A DNA stretch of 64,000 nucleotides from a bacterium D16-36 (GTDB lineage Bacteria > Bacillota > Clostridia > Lachnospirales > Lachnospiraceae): positions 19,664 through 83,663 of the forward strand of contig RAYF01000023.1 in assembly GCA_003611745.1 (NCBI GenBank), written 5' to 3'. The notes under the pieces are model-generated. The model had not been told where the DNA came from. It did not search any database and saw only the letters and a list, made by a program, of their open reading frames with translations. Each line of letters begins with the position of its first letter. Position 1 is the first letter of the stretch. The position numbers were made by a program, and so were the translations under genes. Positions 25,364 to 33,527 of this stretch are shown piece after piece.

Positions 25364-26905
25364 CTACTCACCTCCTGTCCGGAAACCGGAAAAATCTGCT
25401 GTTCCGCCAGCCAGTGCCGAAGAGTAGTAAGCCAACGCAAACCGATAGCCTGTAAAATGGCTCAGTGTAAATACCATTTTCAGCGGTTCCCCAATTTGTT
25501 TCCAGATTCCGTTTTCTCTGTAAAAGAAAAATGCATTGTCCCTGCCGTCCCTGAAATCACATACTATTTTTAAACATACAGTTTTGTCCGCCCTAACCCT
25601 TGCACATTCTATCGGAGCACTGCCGTCATAACCCCCGACAGCTGCTGCGTCCATGTATTCCGGCATACTTTTTCTCTGCAATACGATTTCATAGATATCT
25701 TCTTTTTTCGTCAAGGCAAGAAAACCATAAAATTCCTGAAAAGCACAGATTCCTGCATAGTCCCCATCCCTTAGGCCGCTTCCGTCCACCTGCACTTCTG
25801 CTGAGCATTCAGGACCGTACATACGCTGTGTTAACGTATTTTTTGCATTTGTTACATTGGTACTCAACCTGTCAGTTTTTATCCTTAAATGCCCCGGTCT
25901 GGACATCACAGACCATAACGCATCATCCGGTTCATGATTCCACTGCCATGCCTTCTTTAAATTTACTTTTCCATTATTGTCTGCCGTATACAAAAAATTG
26001 TCATTTTCATTTAATGGTTTGTAATTATGCCACGGCCTTGTGCTGGTAATCTCAATCTCCGCCGGAACCCTTTTATTATCCGGAAAAAACAGCCCATCCT
26101 CCATGTGCATCGGAACAAGGACAGGACAGCGCCCTACTGCGCCCCTGTCCTGAAAAAACATCCCATACCATTTTCCGTCATGTGCCTTTACAATACCGCC
26201 CTGCGCAACGCCCGCATTCCCATAGTCAAATGCATCATCAAGAATGTCGCCGCCTTTAAATTCCCCTTCCAGTGAATCAGCCGCATAACATGCTTCCCTG
26301 CGGCGCCCGCCCTCCCCTGCGGCCCAATGGATGAAAAAAGCATAATACTTTCCATTGATTTTGTATAAGTGTGTTCCTTCAAAACCAAGCTTATATTGAT
26401 CGCTGTCTTCCAGAACTTTGCGGTTAAGACCGCCTTCTAACGGGCCGGATAAGTCCGGTTTTAATTCCGTAATGTATATCTGACGGTTTCCATACATGAT
26501 ATAAACCCTGCCATCCTCGTCAAAAAACAGGGAACCATCATGATAAAATCCTTCGATATACTGTTTTTTCCATGGGCCGCAAATATTTTCTGACTGGTAC
26601 AGGTATGTTTTTCCTGTATCGTTTGCCGCAAAACATACATAATAAATATCTTTATGATATCTAAGGGAAGCGGCCCACATCCCATTACCGTAAATACCTT
26701 TTCCATCCGAAAGCTTCTGCCCTTCTGTGCTGTCAAGGACATCATATACATACGAAATAATTTCCCAGCGGCACAAATCAAAAGAACGAAGAATCACCGC
26801 CCCCGGCATAAAATGCATCGTTGTACTAACCATATAATATGTATCTTCCACCCGGATTACATCTGCATCAGGATAATCCGACCATATAACTGGATTTCCG
26901 GCCAT
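25364..26905 (-). CDS. GH43 glycosidase (subfamily 12-like)
   Basis: Cytoplasmic GH43 enzyme of about 513 residues. Catalytic residues: base Asp in WSDYPDADVIR (about residue 11), second Asp in YHDGSLFFDEDG, acid Glu in LGFEGTHLYK. The opening NPVIWSDYPDADVIRVEDTY is typical of subfamily 12, which includes alpha-L-arabinofuranosidases and beta-xylosidases. A concanavalin-like beta-sandwich makes the C-terminal ~200 residues. The ATG at 26905 is chosen for GGAGGG 5-6 bases upstream; an in-frame start 30 bases earlier lies inside the ribosome-site region of the previous gene's end. It is 16 bp after the esterase-GH43 fusion gene and abuts the MCP gene. Confidence 0.92.
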   Translation of the reverse strand: MAGNPVIWSDYPDADVIRVEDTYYMVSTTMHFMPGAVILRSFDLCRWEIISYVYDVLDSTEGQKLSDGKGIYGNGMWAASLRYHKDIYYVCFAANDTGKTYLYQSENICGPWKKQYIEGFYHDGSLFFDEDGRVYIMYGNRQIYITELKPDLSGPLEGGLNRKVLEDSDQYKLGFEGTHLYKINGKYYAFFIHWAAGEGGRRREACYAADSLEGEFKGGDILDDAFDYGNAGVAQGGIVKAHDGKWYGMFFQDRGAVGRCPVLVPMHMEDGLFFPDNKRVPAEIEITSTRPWHNYKPLNENDNFLYTADNNGKVNLKKAWQWNHEPDDALWSVMSRPGHLRIKTDRLSTNVTNAKNTLTQRMYGPECSAEVQVDGSGLRDGDYAGICAFQEFYGFLALTKKEDIYEIVLQRKSMPEYMDAAAVGGYDGSAPIECARVRADKTVCLKIVCDFRDGRDNAFFFYRENGIWKQIGEPLKMVFTLSHFTGYRFALAYYSSALAGGTADFSGFRTGGE

Positions 26906-26921
26906 ACCAACCCTCCATAAC

Positions 26922-29843
26922 CTAATAAAGTGCAAACGCTTTTAAGCTTCCTTTCCCTTCTCCCCTGAACGTAAGGTATACAGGCCATGTGCCATCCGGT
27001 ATTGCGGCTGCCGCCCTGCTTTCTTCCCATATATTCGAAAATGCTACAGGTATTTTTGCAAGGCAGTCCCCATTCCAGACAGTGCGCACCTCAAAGACAC
27101 CTTTCATATAGCCGCGCGTCCAGACTCTTATTTCCCTGATTCCCCTGCACCTGAAATATTTAAAGCCTGCCGTTGCCATATCCTGTATATTAGTAATATA
27201 TCCTGTCTCCGCATCGCCGTCCCTGCCGTCCTGCGTAATAAAAGGCTGCCCCTCTTCCCCGGAATACATAGCCGGTTTACCTGTAAAAATATTGCAGGCA
27301 ATATAGGCAGGATGGACGCCCGTCCCTTCCAGCGCCCCTTCATTTAATCCACAGGAAGTGATTTCAGCCTGTTGAAACATACCATCGCTGTCTTTTTCAA
27401 GGCGCTCAGCACATCCCTGCCTGCTGTACCATGTCCCATTCGTCTGGCGGTGATAGAAAATATACCATTTTCCATTAATTTCTACTATACTGCCGTGGTT
27501 ATTGCCGCCATATGCCATAGGCAGATCAGACGGCTTATATGTCCGGATACCGATATCACAGTTGCTGACAAGAACACCTGCATACTCAAAGCCATGTTCT
27601 GGATTTTTGCTAATGGCATAGCACAATTCATGCATCACCTCTGATGAATATATGAAATAGTATTTATCATCTGCCTTTCGAATCGATGGAGCCTCAAAAA
27701 ACGCATGTCCCTCAAACCCTGTACCGCTGCTGTATTCACAGCCCGGAACTATTATAGACGCAGGTTTTGCAACGGTAACCATGTCCTTTTCCAAAACTGT
27801 TACCATAGCGCCATGCCTTGATTTATCCCCTTTTCCACAAAAACCTGTATACAGAAAAACCTTATCCCCTTCAAAAAGCACTCCCGGGTCAAATTGCGGC
27901 TCGTCCCCATCCTTTTCCCCAAGCAGCGTCCCGTCAGGATAATGCACACTACCATAGAACTGATACTGCCCAGCTGGCGTATCACATACTGCAACAGAAA
28001 CTGTCTGCAGTTTATCTAGTACATAATATAAATAATACCTGCCATCTGCACCTTTTGTTACATCAGGGGCATAGAGGCACATACTTCCATTTCTGTTTGC
28101 AGGGTCATCCGTTTTTTTATAAATTACCCCTTCATAACGCCATTCCCTTAAATCTTCTAGTGGCGCTGACCAGCACACATAATCACCAAGACAGAATACA
28201 TCTCCGTTAAATTTGTCATGTGAACCAAAGATGTATAACCTGTCTCCAAAAATATGCGGCTCGCCATCCGGTATATATTCCCAGGAAGGCAGATACGGAT
28301 TGAATGCTTCATTCTTTTTCCCTGCGCTTATCATCATGCCGGTCTGGTCCATTATAAATTCTTTAAACGGATTTTCCCCGCCGCTCCTTGCCCTGATACC
28401 ATCCGTGGTAAAAAGCATTTCACAGGGGCACTCTTTTGCATACGGCCTCCACTCCGGCAGTTCTGCTCCATCCGTGCCGGTACCATTTGGATTTCCTGTT
28501 TTGATAAAATTACACAGATAGTCACACATTTTCTTGGATAAATCATAATGCCTTCCACCAAAAGGCCTCCATGACTTGGCAAGCGTTTCAAAAAAGAACC
28601 ATAAATCTACCGAATGGAAATTTCCCGGATGATCCCACCCGGGGATATCTGCATCAAAACAATAGTAATAGCAGTCCTCATGATTCCCGTTCTCTTTTAT
28701 TTTAAGAAATAATTCTTTCACCGCACATTCAATCCCATTAACCGGTGCATACCCATTGTTTACCTGTTTATGGCTTTCCTTAAATGCCAGAAATTCTTCC
28801 GCTTTTTCGCCAAATAGCAGATCTGCCTTTTCTTTTAGTTCTTCTTCTGTCGCAGCAGCAATGGTGCTAATAAATTCATCCCTGGTGTTTCCAGCCATGA
28901 GCGGCACTTTAATATACCGGTTTTCCGCTATCAGTTCCAGAGGGTCACCCATTAAGAACCTTTGGTCACAGACAGTCAGCATCCTTGGATACTCCCTGAC
29001 ATATTCTGCATATTTACTGCTTATATATCCTGCGTCCATCATTCTTGCCTGACTGATATTTTCCGCCCCTATAAATTCAAGAAACCTTCTGCCATTCTCC
29101 TGTGCGCTGTCCATGCTTTCAGGCGAAAAAACAAATTTTTTCTCATATGGATCCCTGATTATACCGCTCATAACTACAGCTCTCTGGAATAATCCCTGAT
29201 TATCTTTACAAACCATATGCGACAATACACTTCCTCCGCCTGCCGACTGCCCCGCTATTGTAATATTGGCAGGGTCACCCCCAAATGCCTTTATATTTCT
29301 TTTTACCCATTCAAGACCTGCCTTCTGGTCTAAACATCCAAAGTTAGCAGGTGCATCCGGCTGTTTCATGGTAATCTCCGGATGCGCCAGAAATCCAAAT
29401 ACATTAAGCCTGTAACTTACAGTAACAACTACAATACCGCGCCTTGCGATACGTTCCCCGTCCATCTCCATTTCGGATGTATATCCCCATTGCAGGGCAC
29501 CGCCAAAAAACCATACCAGAACCGGGAGGCCGCTGTCTGCCGTTTTGGCATTCGTCCATATATTTAAATACAGGCAGTCCTCATCCATCTCAATGTCCGG
29601 GTCAACATGCCATTCCCTGCAGTAGAGGTCATCCCCTACTCCGGGCCTGTCCTGCACCGGAATCGGTTTAAACTCATAGGCATTATATGTCCCTTCCCAG
29701 TCACTACAGGGTACCGGCGCCCTCCATCTGTTCTCATAAACAGGCGGCGCGGCAAAAGGAACCCCCTTGAACACCGTAATCCTTGGGTCTGACGCTGGCA
29801 GCCCCCTTATAAATCCATTTTCCGTTTCTACAATCCTTAACAT
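26922..29843 (-). CDS. Carboxylesterase (type B) - GH43 fusion protein
   Basis: Single continuous frame of 973 residues, no signal peptide. Residues 1 to about 520 are a type B carboxylesterase: oxyanion-hole WFFGGAL, nucleophile Ser200 in GQSAGGGS, and catalytic His in GNFHSVDLWFFF. Residues from about 530 form a GH43 propeller (YIPDGEPHIFGDRLYIFGSHD with the base Asp, DPGVLFEGDK, FEGHAFFEAPSIRK with the acid Glu), followed by about 110 residues of CBM6-like beta-sandwich. GAGGG lies before the ATG. It is the first gene of the operon. The fusion suggests that one polypeptide removes an ester group and an adjacent sugar, for example an acylated arabinose or xylose. Substrates are inference. 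Confidence 0.9.
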   Translation of the reverse strand: MLRIVETENGFIRGLPASDPRITVFKGVPFAAPPVYENRWRAPVPCSDWEGTYNAYEFKPIPVQDRPGVGDDLYCREWHVDPDIEMDEDCLYLNIWTNAKTADSGLPVLVWFFGGALQWGYTSEMEMDGERIARRGIVVVTVSYRLNVFGFLAHPEITMKQPDAPANFGCLDQKAGLEWVKRNIKAFGGDPANITIAGQSAGGGSVLSHMVCKDNQGLFQRAVVMSGIIRDPYEKKFVFSPESMDSAQENGRRFLEFIGAENISQARMMDAGYISSKYAEYVREYPRMLTVCDQRFLMGDPLELIAENRYIKVPLMAGNTRDEFISTIAAATEEELKEKADLLFGEKAEEFLAFKESHKQVNNGYAPVNGIECAVKELFLKIKENGNHEDCYYYCFDADIPGWDHPGNFHSVDLWFFFETLAKSWRPFGGRHYDLSKKMCDYLCNFIKTGNPNGTGTDGAELPEWRPYAKECPCEMLFTTDGIRARSGGENPFKEFIMDQTGMMISAGKKNEAFNPYLPSWEYIPDGEPHIFGDRLYIFGSHDKFNGDVFCLGDYVCWSAPLEDLREWRYEGVIYKKTDDPANRNGSMCLYAPDVTKGADGRYYLYYVLDKLQTVSVAVCDTPAGQYQFYGSVHYPDGTLLGEKDGDEPQFDPGVLFEGDKVFLYTGFCGKGDKSRHGAMVTVLEKDMVTVAKPASIIVPGCEYSSGTGFEGHAFFEAPSIRKADDKYYFIYSSEVMHELCYAISKNPEHGFEYAGVLVSNCDIGIRTYKPSDLPMAYGGNNHGSIVEINGKWYIFYHRQTNGTWYSRQGCAERLEKDSDGMFQQAEITSCGLNEGALEGTGVHPAYIACNIFTGKPAMYSGEEGQPFITQDGRDGDAETGYITNIQDMATAGFKYFRCRGIREIRVWTRGYMKGVFEVRTVWNGDCLAKIPVAFSNIWEESRAAAAIPDGTWPVYLTFRGEGKGSLKAFALY

Positions 29844-29906
29844 ATATTCCCTCGCTAAAACAATTTTAAAAAAGTATCTTTTACTAATATAACTCTATCT
29901 TAGGGT

Positions 29907-29963
29907 ATAATATAAATGAAAGGTATTCTAATCAATTATTGCTCTTTAATTTCTATTTATTGC
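29907..29963 (-). promoter_or_regulatory. Promoter and type A operator of the esterase-GH43 operon
   Basis: On the minus strand GCAATAAAT (29963-29955) and GCAATAATT (29942-29934) are direct repeats at exactly 21-bp spacing. The promoter follows and overlaps: -35 TTGATT (29935-29930), 17-bp spacer, -10 TATTAT (29912-29907). The start codon is 64 bp further. A site touching the -35 is the classic position for an AraC-type activator. The proximal half-site sits in an 18-bp block shared exactly with the GH3 promoter. Confidence 0.7.
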
Positions 29964-29981
29964 TTACTTCTATATAACACA

Positions 29982-30010
29982 TTGCACACCCCGGTTATAT
30001 TTAGTATAAT
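29982..30010 (+). promoter_or_regulatory. Promoter for DUF4867-like gene
   Basis: TTGCAC (29982-29987), 17-bp spacer, TATAAT (30005-30010) on the plus strand, about 155 bp ahead of the gene at 30165. It begins about 20 bp from the type A half-sites of the opposite promoter, so a bound regulator could affect both directions. The remaining leader to 30164 shows nothing else recognisable. Confidence 0.65.
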
Positions 30011-30164
30011 CCACACGAATCACCAGTACATTTGATGCAGGATTAATTTTCAGACTACCGGATAGATTTTTAACGGCACACTCTGGAGACCCCATGCATC
30101 AGATGGAAATCCGGAAAATAATTTTTAAAAGTGCTGCACAGGCGGCACAGAAATGAGGTGGAAT

Positions 30165-30812
30165 ATGATACTACAGTCAGTTTTTGACAAAACATTTGCT
30201 GAATACGGAAAGGTTCTGGAAGGATACGATTTTACCAGTCTTTTAAGCACTCTGGAATCTAATTCAGAAAAACCTGCAGATTCTGTTATTTACGTTCCTT
30301 CTGTTGATGCACTGGAAGCCACGGATGTTTACGCCGCCCTCCGCGACAATTGTTATGGCGGCATGCCGATTGAAATTGGATATTGTAATGGAACCAATAC
30401 AAAACTTAATTGCTTTGAATACCACAGGGACAGTGAAATTGATATTGCCGCTGACGATGCTGTTTTACTGGTAGCCCGCCAGCAGGATATTATAGATGGG
30501 CAAATTGATTCTTCAAAGACCGTTGCCTTTCTCTGCCCAAAGGGAACCGGTGTCGAATTATACGCTACAACGCTCCACTATGCACCGTGCAGCGCAAAGA
30601 AGGGCGAGGGGTTCCGCGTTGCTATTATCCTTCCAAAAGGCACGAACGAAGATAAACCTTCTTTTACCCCAAAAAACGAAGAAGATACATGGCTGCAGGC
30701 ACGAAACAAATGGCTGATTGCCCACAAAGATACAAATGAAGCCAAAAATGGCGCCCATATTGGCATCACCGGTGAAAATATTGATATCACTGATTTAATT
30801 TCCAGCCTGTAA
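30165..30812 (+). CDS. DUF4867-like protein of unknown function
   Basis: Cytoplasmic protein of about 215 residues, without membrane segments or signal peptide. The sequence (GYDFTSLLSTLE, YGGMPIEIGYCNGTN, KLNCFEYHRDSEI, TLHYAPC) fits the uncharacterised Firmicutes family DUF4867, which has been seen near sugar-metabolism genes; the His/Glu-rich beta stretches look cupin-like. The function is unknown. The ATG at 30165 follows GAGGTGG; another ATG 12 bases earlier is less well placed. It is transcribed away from the esterase-GH43 operon from its own strong promoter. Confidence 0.75.
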   Translation: MILQSVFDKTFAEYGKVLEGYDFTSLLSTLESNSEKPADSVIYVPSVDALEATDVYAALRDNCYGGMPIEIGYCNGTNTKLNCFEYHRDSEIDIAADDAVLLVARQQDIIDGQIDSSKTVAFLCPKGTGVELYATTLHYAPCSAKKGEGFRVAIILPKGTNEDKPSFTPKNEEDTWLQARNKWLIAHKDTNEAKNGAHIGITGENIDITDLISSL

Positions 30813-30914
30813 GAGGAATAACATTATTCTGTCTATCTCCTGCAGCGGCACCTATCCCGGAAACTTTCTATTACCATTCCGGCATCCGCTGCGACCGGTA
30901 TTTTATTGCACTAG

Positions 30915-31019
30915 AAAAGGGCACAGACTTCGCTTCTGCCCTAGCAAAAATGCTAAAGAACTAAAGTTTTTTGCATTTATTGTTGGTGCACCACCGCACA
31001 CCGAGAACTTTCCTAATAT
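30915..31019. repeat. Terminator-associated repeat, family B copy
   Basis: Two parts recur elsewhere in the window. The hairpin segment GGGCACAGACTTCGCTT-TGCCC (30915-30945) matches 54795-54825 almost base for base, and AGAACTTTCCTAATAT (31004-31019) matches 35334-35349 exactly. A terminator hairpin follows directly. The gap between the DUF4867-like gene and the ZIP gene otherwise holds nothing coding. Confidence 0.65.
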
Positions 31020-31028
31020 ACGGAAAAA

Positions 31029-31061
31029 GCCCTGAACCGACAAAAACTGCCGGTTCAGGGC
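31029..31061 (-). terminator. Rho-independent terminator of ZIP transporter gene
   Basis: Perfect stem GCCCTGAACCG / CGGTTCAGGGC with an 11-base loop; on the minus strand a run of five T follows. It lies 50 bp after the ZIP gene stop codon. Confidence 0.85.
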
Positions 31062-31110
31062 GGATATTGGCTGCAATGTCACTCACTGTTCCCATAAACT
31101 TTTGACTATT

Positions 31111-31902
31111 TTAGCCCAATGCTACATCAAGAATCATCATCACCAGAAATCCCACAACAAACCCCAATGTACCGATATTCTCCTTTTCTCCCAGATGTGC
31201 CTCCGGTATCAGCTCCTCCACCACCACATAAATCATAGTGCCTGCCGCAAAGGCCAGTAGAAGCGGCATAATCGTCCCCACCATACTTGCCAGCACCGCA
31301 GCAAATACACCAAATAGAGGCTCAACAACGGCAGACAGGCTTCCTATCAGAAATGCTTTCTTTTTACTAAGCCCATCCTGCAGCAAAGGCAGGGTAACTG
31401 CCATACCCTCCGGATAATTCTGGATACCGATTCCAAGCGCAAGTGCAATGGCTCCCGACAAAATATTGGCATCACCTGCATTTTGTGCAGCGAGGGCAAA
31501 TGCCATACCCACTGCCATTCCTTCCGGAATATTATGAATCGTTATTGCTACGATAAGCATTGCCGTCTTTTTCGACAGCGGTAATTTTTTTTCGCTCTGC
31601 TGGATTTTATGAAGTTTTCTTTTTAATAAAAAATCAACCAGTAATAATAATGCAACACCGAGCAGAAAACCACCTGACGTAATCAGCCAGCTGATCTGAT
31701 TATTCTCCTGTGCTTTTTCGATTCCCGGCACCAGAAGGGACCAGATGGATGCGGCAACCATAACGCCGCCTGCAAATCCAAGAAAAAGACACTGTACATT
31801 CTGATTAACATTTTTCTTTACCAGAAATACATTGGCAGCTCCCAAGGTCGTTATCAAAAATGTGAATAAAGTTCCTAATAGCGCATATATTATACCATTC
31901 AA
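31111..31902 (-). CDS. ZIP family divalent metal transporter
   Basis: Inner-membrane zinc/iron uptake protein of 263 residues with about eight membrane helices. The metal-site motifs of helices IV and V are present: HNIPEGMAVGMAFA and QNYPEGMAVTLPL, as in ZupT/GufA-type members. A short cytoplasmic loop (KRKLHKIQQSEKKLPLSKK) lies between helices III and IV and lacks a His-rich tract. GAGGTGA precedes the ATG. It is a single-gene unit with its own terminator. Which metal it carries cannot be told. Confidence 0.92.
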   Translation of the reverse strand: MNGIIYALLGTLFTFLITTLGAANVFLVKKNVNQNVQCLFLGFAGGVMVAASIWSLLVPGIEKAQENNQISWLITSGGFLLGVALLLLVDFLLKRKLHKIQQSEKKLPLSKKTAMLIVAITIHNIPEGMAVGMAFALAAQNAGDANILSGAIALALGIGIQNYPEGMAVTLPLLQDGLSKKKAFLIGSLSAVVEPLFGVFAAVLASMVGTIMPLLLAFAAGTMIYVVVEELIPEAHLGEKENIGTLGFVVGFLVMMILDVALG

Positions 31903-32013
31903 AAAATCACCTCGGTATAATATATTATGCCATAAGCAAATGGTTCCAAAGAATCCTCACTGAAAACTACTCTTATATTCCAGAAATTAGAACCCAGAAT
32001 TTACTCTGGAGAT

Positions 32014-32700
32014 TCATACTCTTTTATCTTCGTCCGCCTCCTCTATATTTGTTTCCGAAACCATATCCTCCATCGTCTGGTTCTCTTCCTCCTCAATCGC
32101 ATACTGATTCCTCTGAATCTGCTTATCCTCTTCCAGCGCACGCAGAATCCTCCCAACATCCTCTGCCGAGAACATTCCAATTGCTTTTGCAAGTGAGCCA
32201 ACCTCATTCCGGTTTACCAGAAGCACTCCGCCGTCTTCCAGAGGAATGTTAATTACATTCCTCGGATTACTGACATCCCCAAGAGATATCGCATGATGCT
32301 CAGGGTCACAATCAAAAACCACGCCATTATAGACAATTTTATTTCCCTGCATATACTGGCTATATGGAACCCAGCCCCCTGCCGGTTCTGCCTTCTCAAC
32401 CAACAGCTCATGGTCTGACATATCCGGCTCCACTACCTTTTTCATACCAGCCTTTGCATATACCGCCATCTCTTCCCACTGCTCCTGCCAATTTTCACGC
32501 CGTCTTTTACGGGCAGCATCCGCCTGCGCAAGATTCTGCTCCCCCTCTGCCTCAATCTCTTTTCTAATACTCTCTTCCACCGCATCAATCTTTTTCAGAT
32601 AAGCCTTCCACTCTTTCTCTGTCATTGTTTTATCAGGGCTATTTACACTCTCCATCCCAGACACCCATCCACTACTACGATAAGAAATTGCTGTATCCAT
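32014..32700 (-). CDS. Conserved-looking hypothetical protein, charged, soluble
   Basis: Protein of about 228 residues I do not recognise. It has a long charged helical region (about residues 25-80, KEWKAYLKKIDAVEESIRKEIEAEGEQN) with coiled-coil character. A compact middle follows with WVPYSQYMQGNKIVYNGVVFDCDPEHHAISLGD, then a Leu-rich helix pair and an acidic tail. No signal peptide or membrane segment. The ATG at 32700 follows GGAGGA by 5 bases; the upstream in-frame extension (32701-32805) lies in the hairpin region and is unlikely to be translated. It stands alone, with no functional hint from neighbours. Confidence 0.72.
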   Translation of the reverse strand: MDTAISYRSSGWVSGMESVNSPDKTMTEKEWKAYLKKIDAVEESIRKEIEAEGEQNLAQADAARKRRRENWQEQWEEMAVYAKAGMKKVVEPDMSDHELLVEKAEPAGGWVPYSQYMQGNKIVYNGVVFDCDPEHHAISLGDVSNPRNVINIPLEDGGVLLVNRNEVGSLAKAIGMFSAEDVGRILRALEEDKQIQRNQYAIEEEENQTMEDMVSETNIEEADEDKRV

Positions 32701-32738
32701 TCTGTCCTCCTCACTTTCGTTCCTGCAGCAAAGCGGAT

Positions 32739-32831
32739 ATATTACTACAGCGGTTAAATATCTACATTTAATCGCCGTAGTAATATAAAAGGCATTTACT
32801 ATCACAAATCTAATTGATGATAGTAAATGCC
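32739..32831. repeat. Two tandem long hairpins
   Basis: First hairpin 32739-32785: ATTACTAC-GCG-TTAAAT pairs with ATTTAA-CGC-GTAGTAAT with two mismatches and a 6-base loop. Second hairpin 32791-32831: GGCATTTACTATCA / TGATAGTAAATGCC, perfect, 13-base loop. They lie between the sigma-partner gene and the hypothetical gene, just upstream of the latter's ribosome site. The first arm is shared with 19598-19620. They could end the sigma operon or regulate the downstream gene. Confidence 0.7.
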
Positions 32832-32915
32832 ATCCGTTGCACTGCCGTATTTTATTATATAATATAATTCGGCAAATTCCCCCATTTGCTTAATACAGGC
32901 AAATTTCAATCCTTT

Positions 32916-33527
32916 TTAGTCTGAAAGGACATCTTCAGCCACAAAGCGAATATCCTTTATTTCTGATGCCATCTGAGTGTATATCTCTTCCTGTTCAGGG
33001 ATTTCAGGATTCCACTGCACATCGCTGGCATAACATAATATATAAGTACTGTCTTTTGTGGAAAGCAAATAACGATATGCCACAAAATCATACCCTTTAT
33101 CCTCAAACTGCTCTGGTGTCATAGCTTCCTTATAACAGACTATAGAAAACAAAACTCCCCTGTCAAATTCCCCCATCTCCTCACTGGCATCTCCCCTAAT
33201 TTCCCGGCTATAGACAATATAATTTTGCCCATTTCTTACAACAGAATATTTTCCCCTCCAATGTTCAGGCAAAATCATGGAAAGACCTGTTCCTTCTAAT
33301 GAAATAGTCTCCTGCTCCACCGGCACTTCAACGACGACTTCCCTGGCAAAAGCAAGCGCCCCCATGCTAAAACTTCCGACTACAAGAGCTATGGAAGCTG
33401 CTGCCGCCGCGATGTACCTGATCCATTTCCGACGGCGCTGCTGCCCATAATCCGGCATCTGTTCTGCCTGCTGCACAAGCCTGTCATCAATATTTCCTAT
33501 GAATTCAGCAAGTTGTTCTTTCTTCAT
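32916..33527 (-). CDS. Membrane protein, probable regulator of adjacent ECF sigma factor
   Basis: Protein of 203 residues with a cytoplasmic N-terminus of about 35 residues, one membrane helix (about 36-60, YIAAAAASIALVVGSFSMGALAF), and an extracytoplasmic domain of about 140 residues. Its start overlaps the sigma gene's stop by 4 bp (ATGA), so the two are coupled. This is the usual arrangement of an ECF sigma factor and its membrane anti-sigma protein, but the N-terminus lacks a clear zinc-binding HxxxCxxC motif. The role is therefore from context; the outer domain may sense envelope stress. Confidence 0.78.
   Translation of the reverse strand: MKKEQLAEFIGNIDDRLVQQAEQMPDYGQQRRRKWIRYIAAAAASIALVVGSFSMGALAFAREVVVEVPVEQETISLEGTGLSMILPEHWRGKYSVVRNGQNYIVYSREIRGDASEEMGEFDRGVLFSIVCYKEAMTPEQFEDKGYDFVAYRYLLSTKDSTYILCYASDVQWNPEIPEQEEIYTQMASEIKDIRFVAEDVLSD

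Noticed and set aside
26932..26945. Catabolite-repression (cre) site TGCAAACGCTTTTA
   Set aside because: It lies in the last codons of the esterase-GH43 gene, far from any promoter, and departs from the consensus at the ends; no convincing cre was seen at the xylan promoters.
32701..32805. N-terminal extension of the hypothetical protein (MIVNAFYITT...)
   Set aside because: It covers the hairpin region and the ribosome site; the ATG at 32700 has GGAGGA at good spacing.
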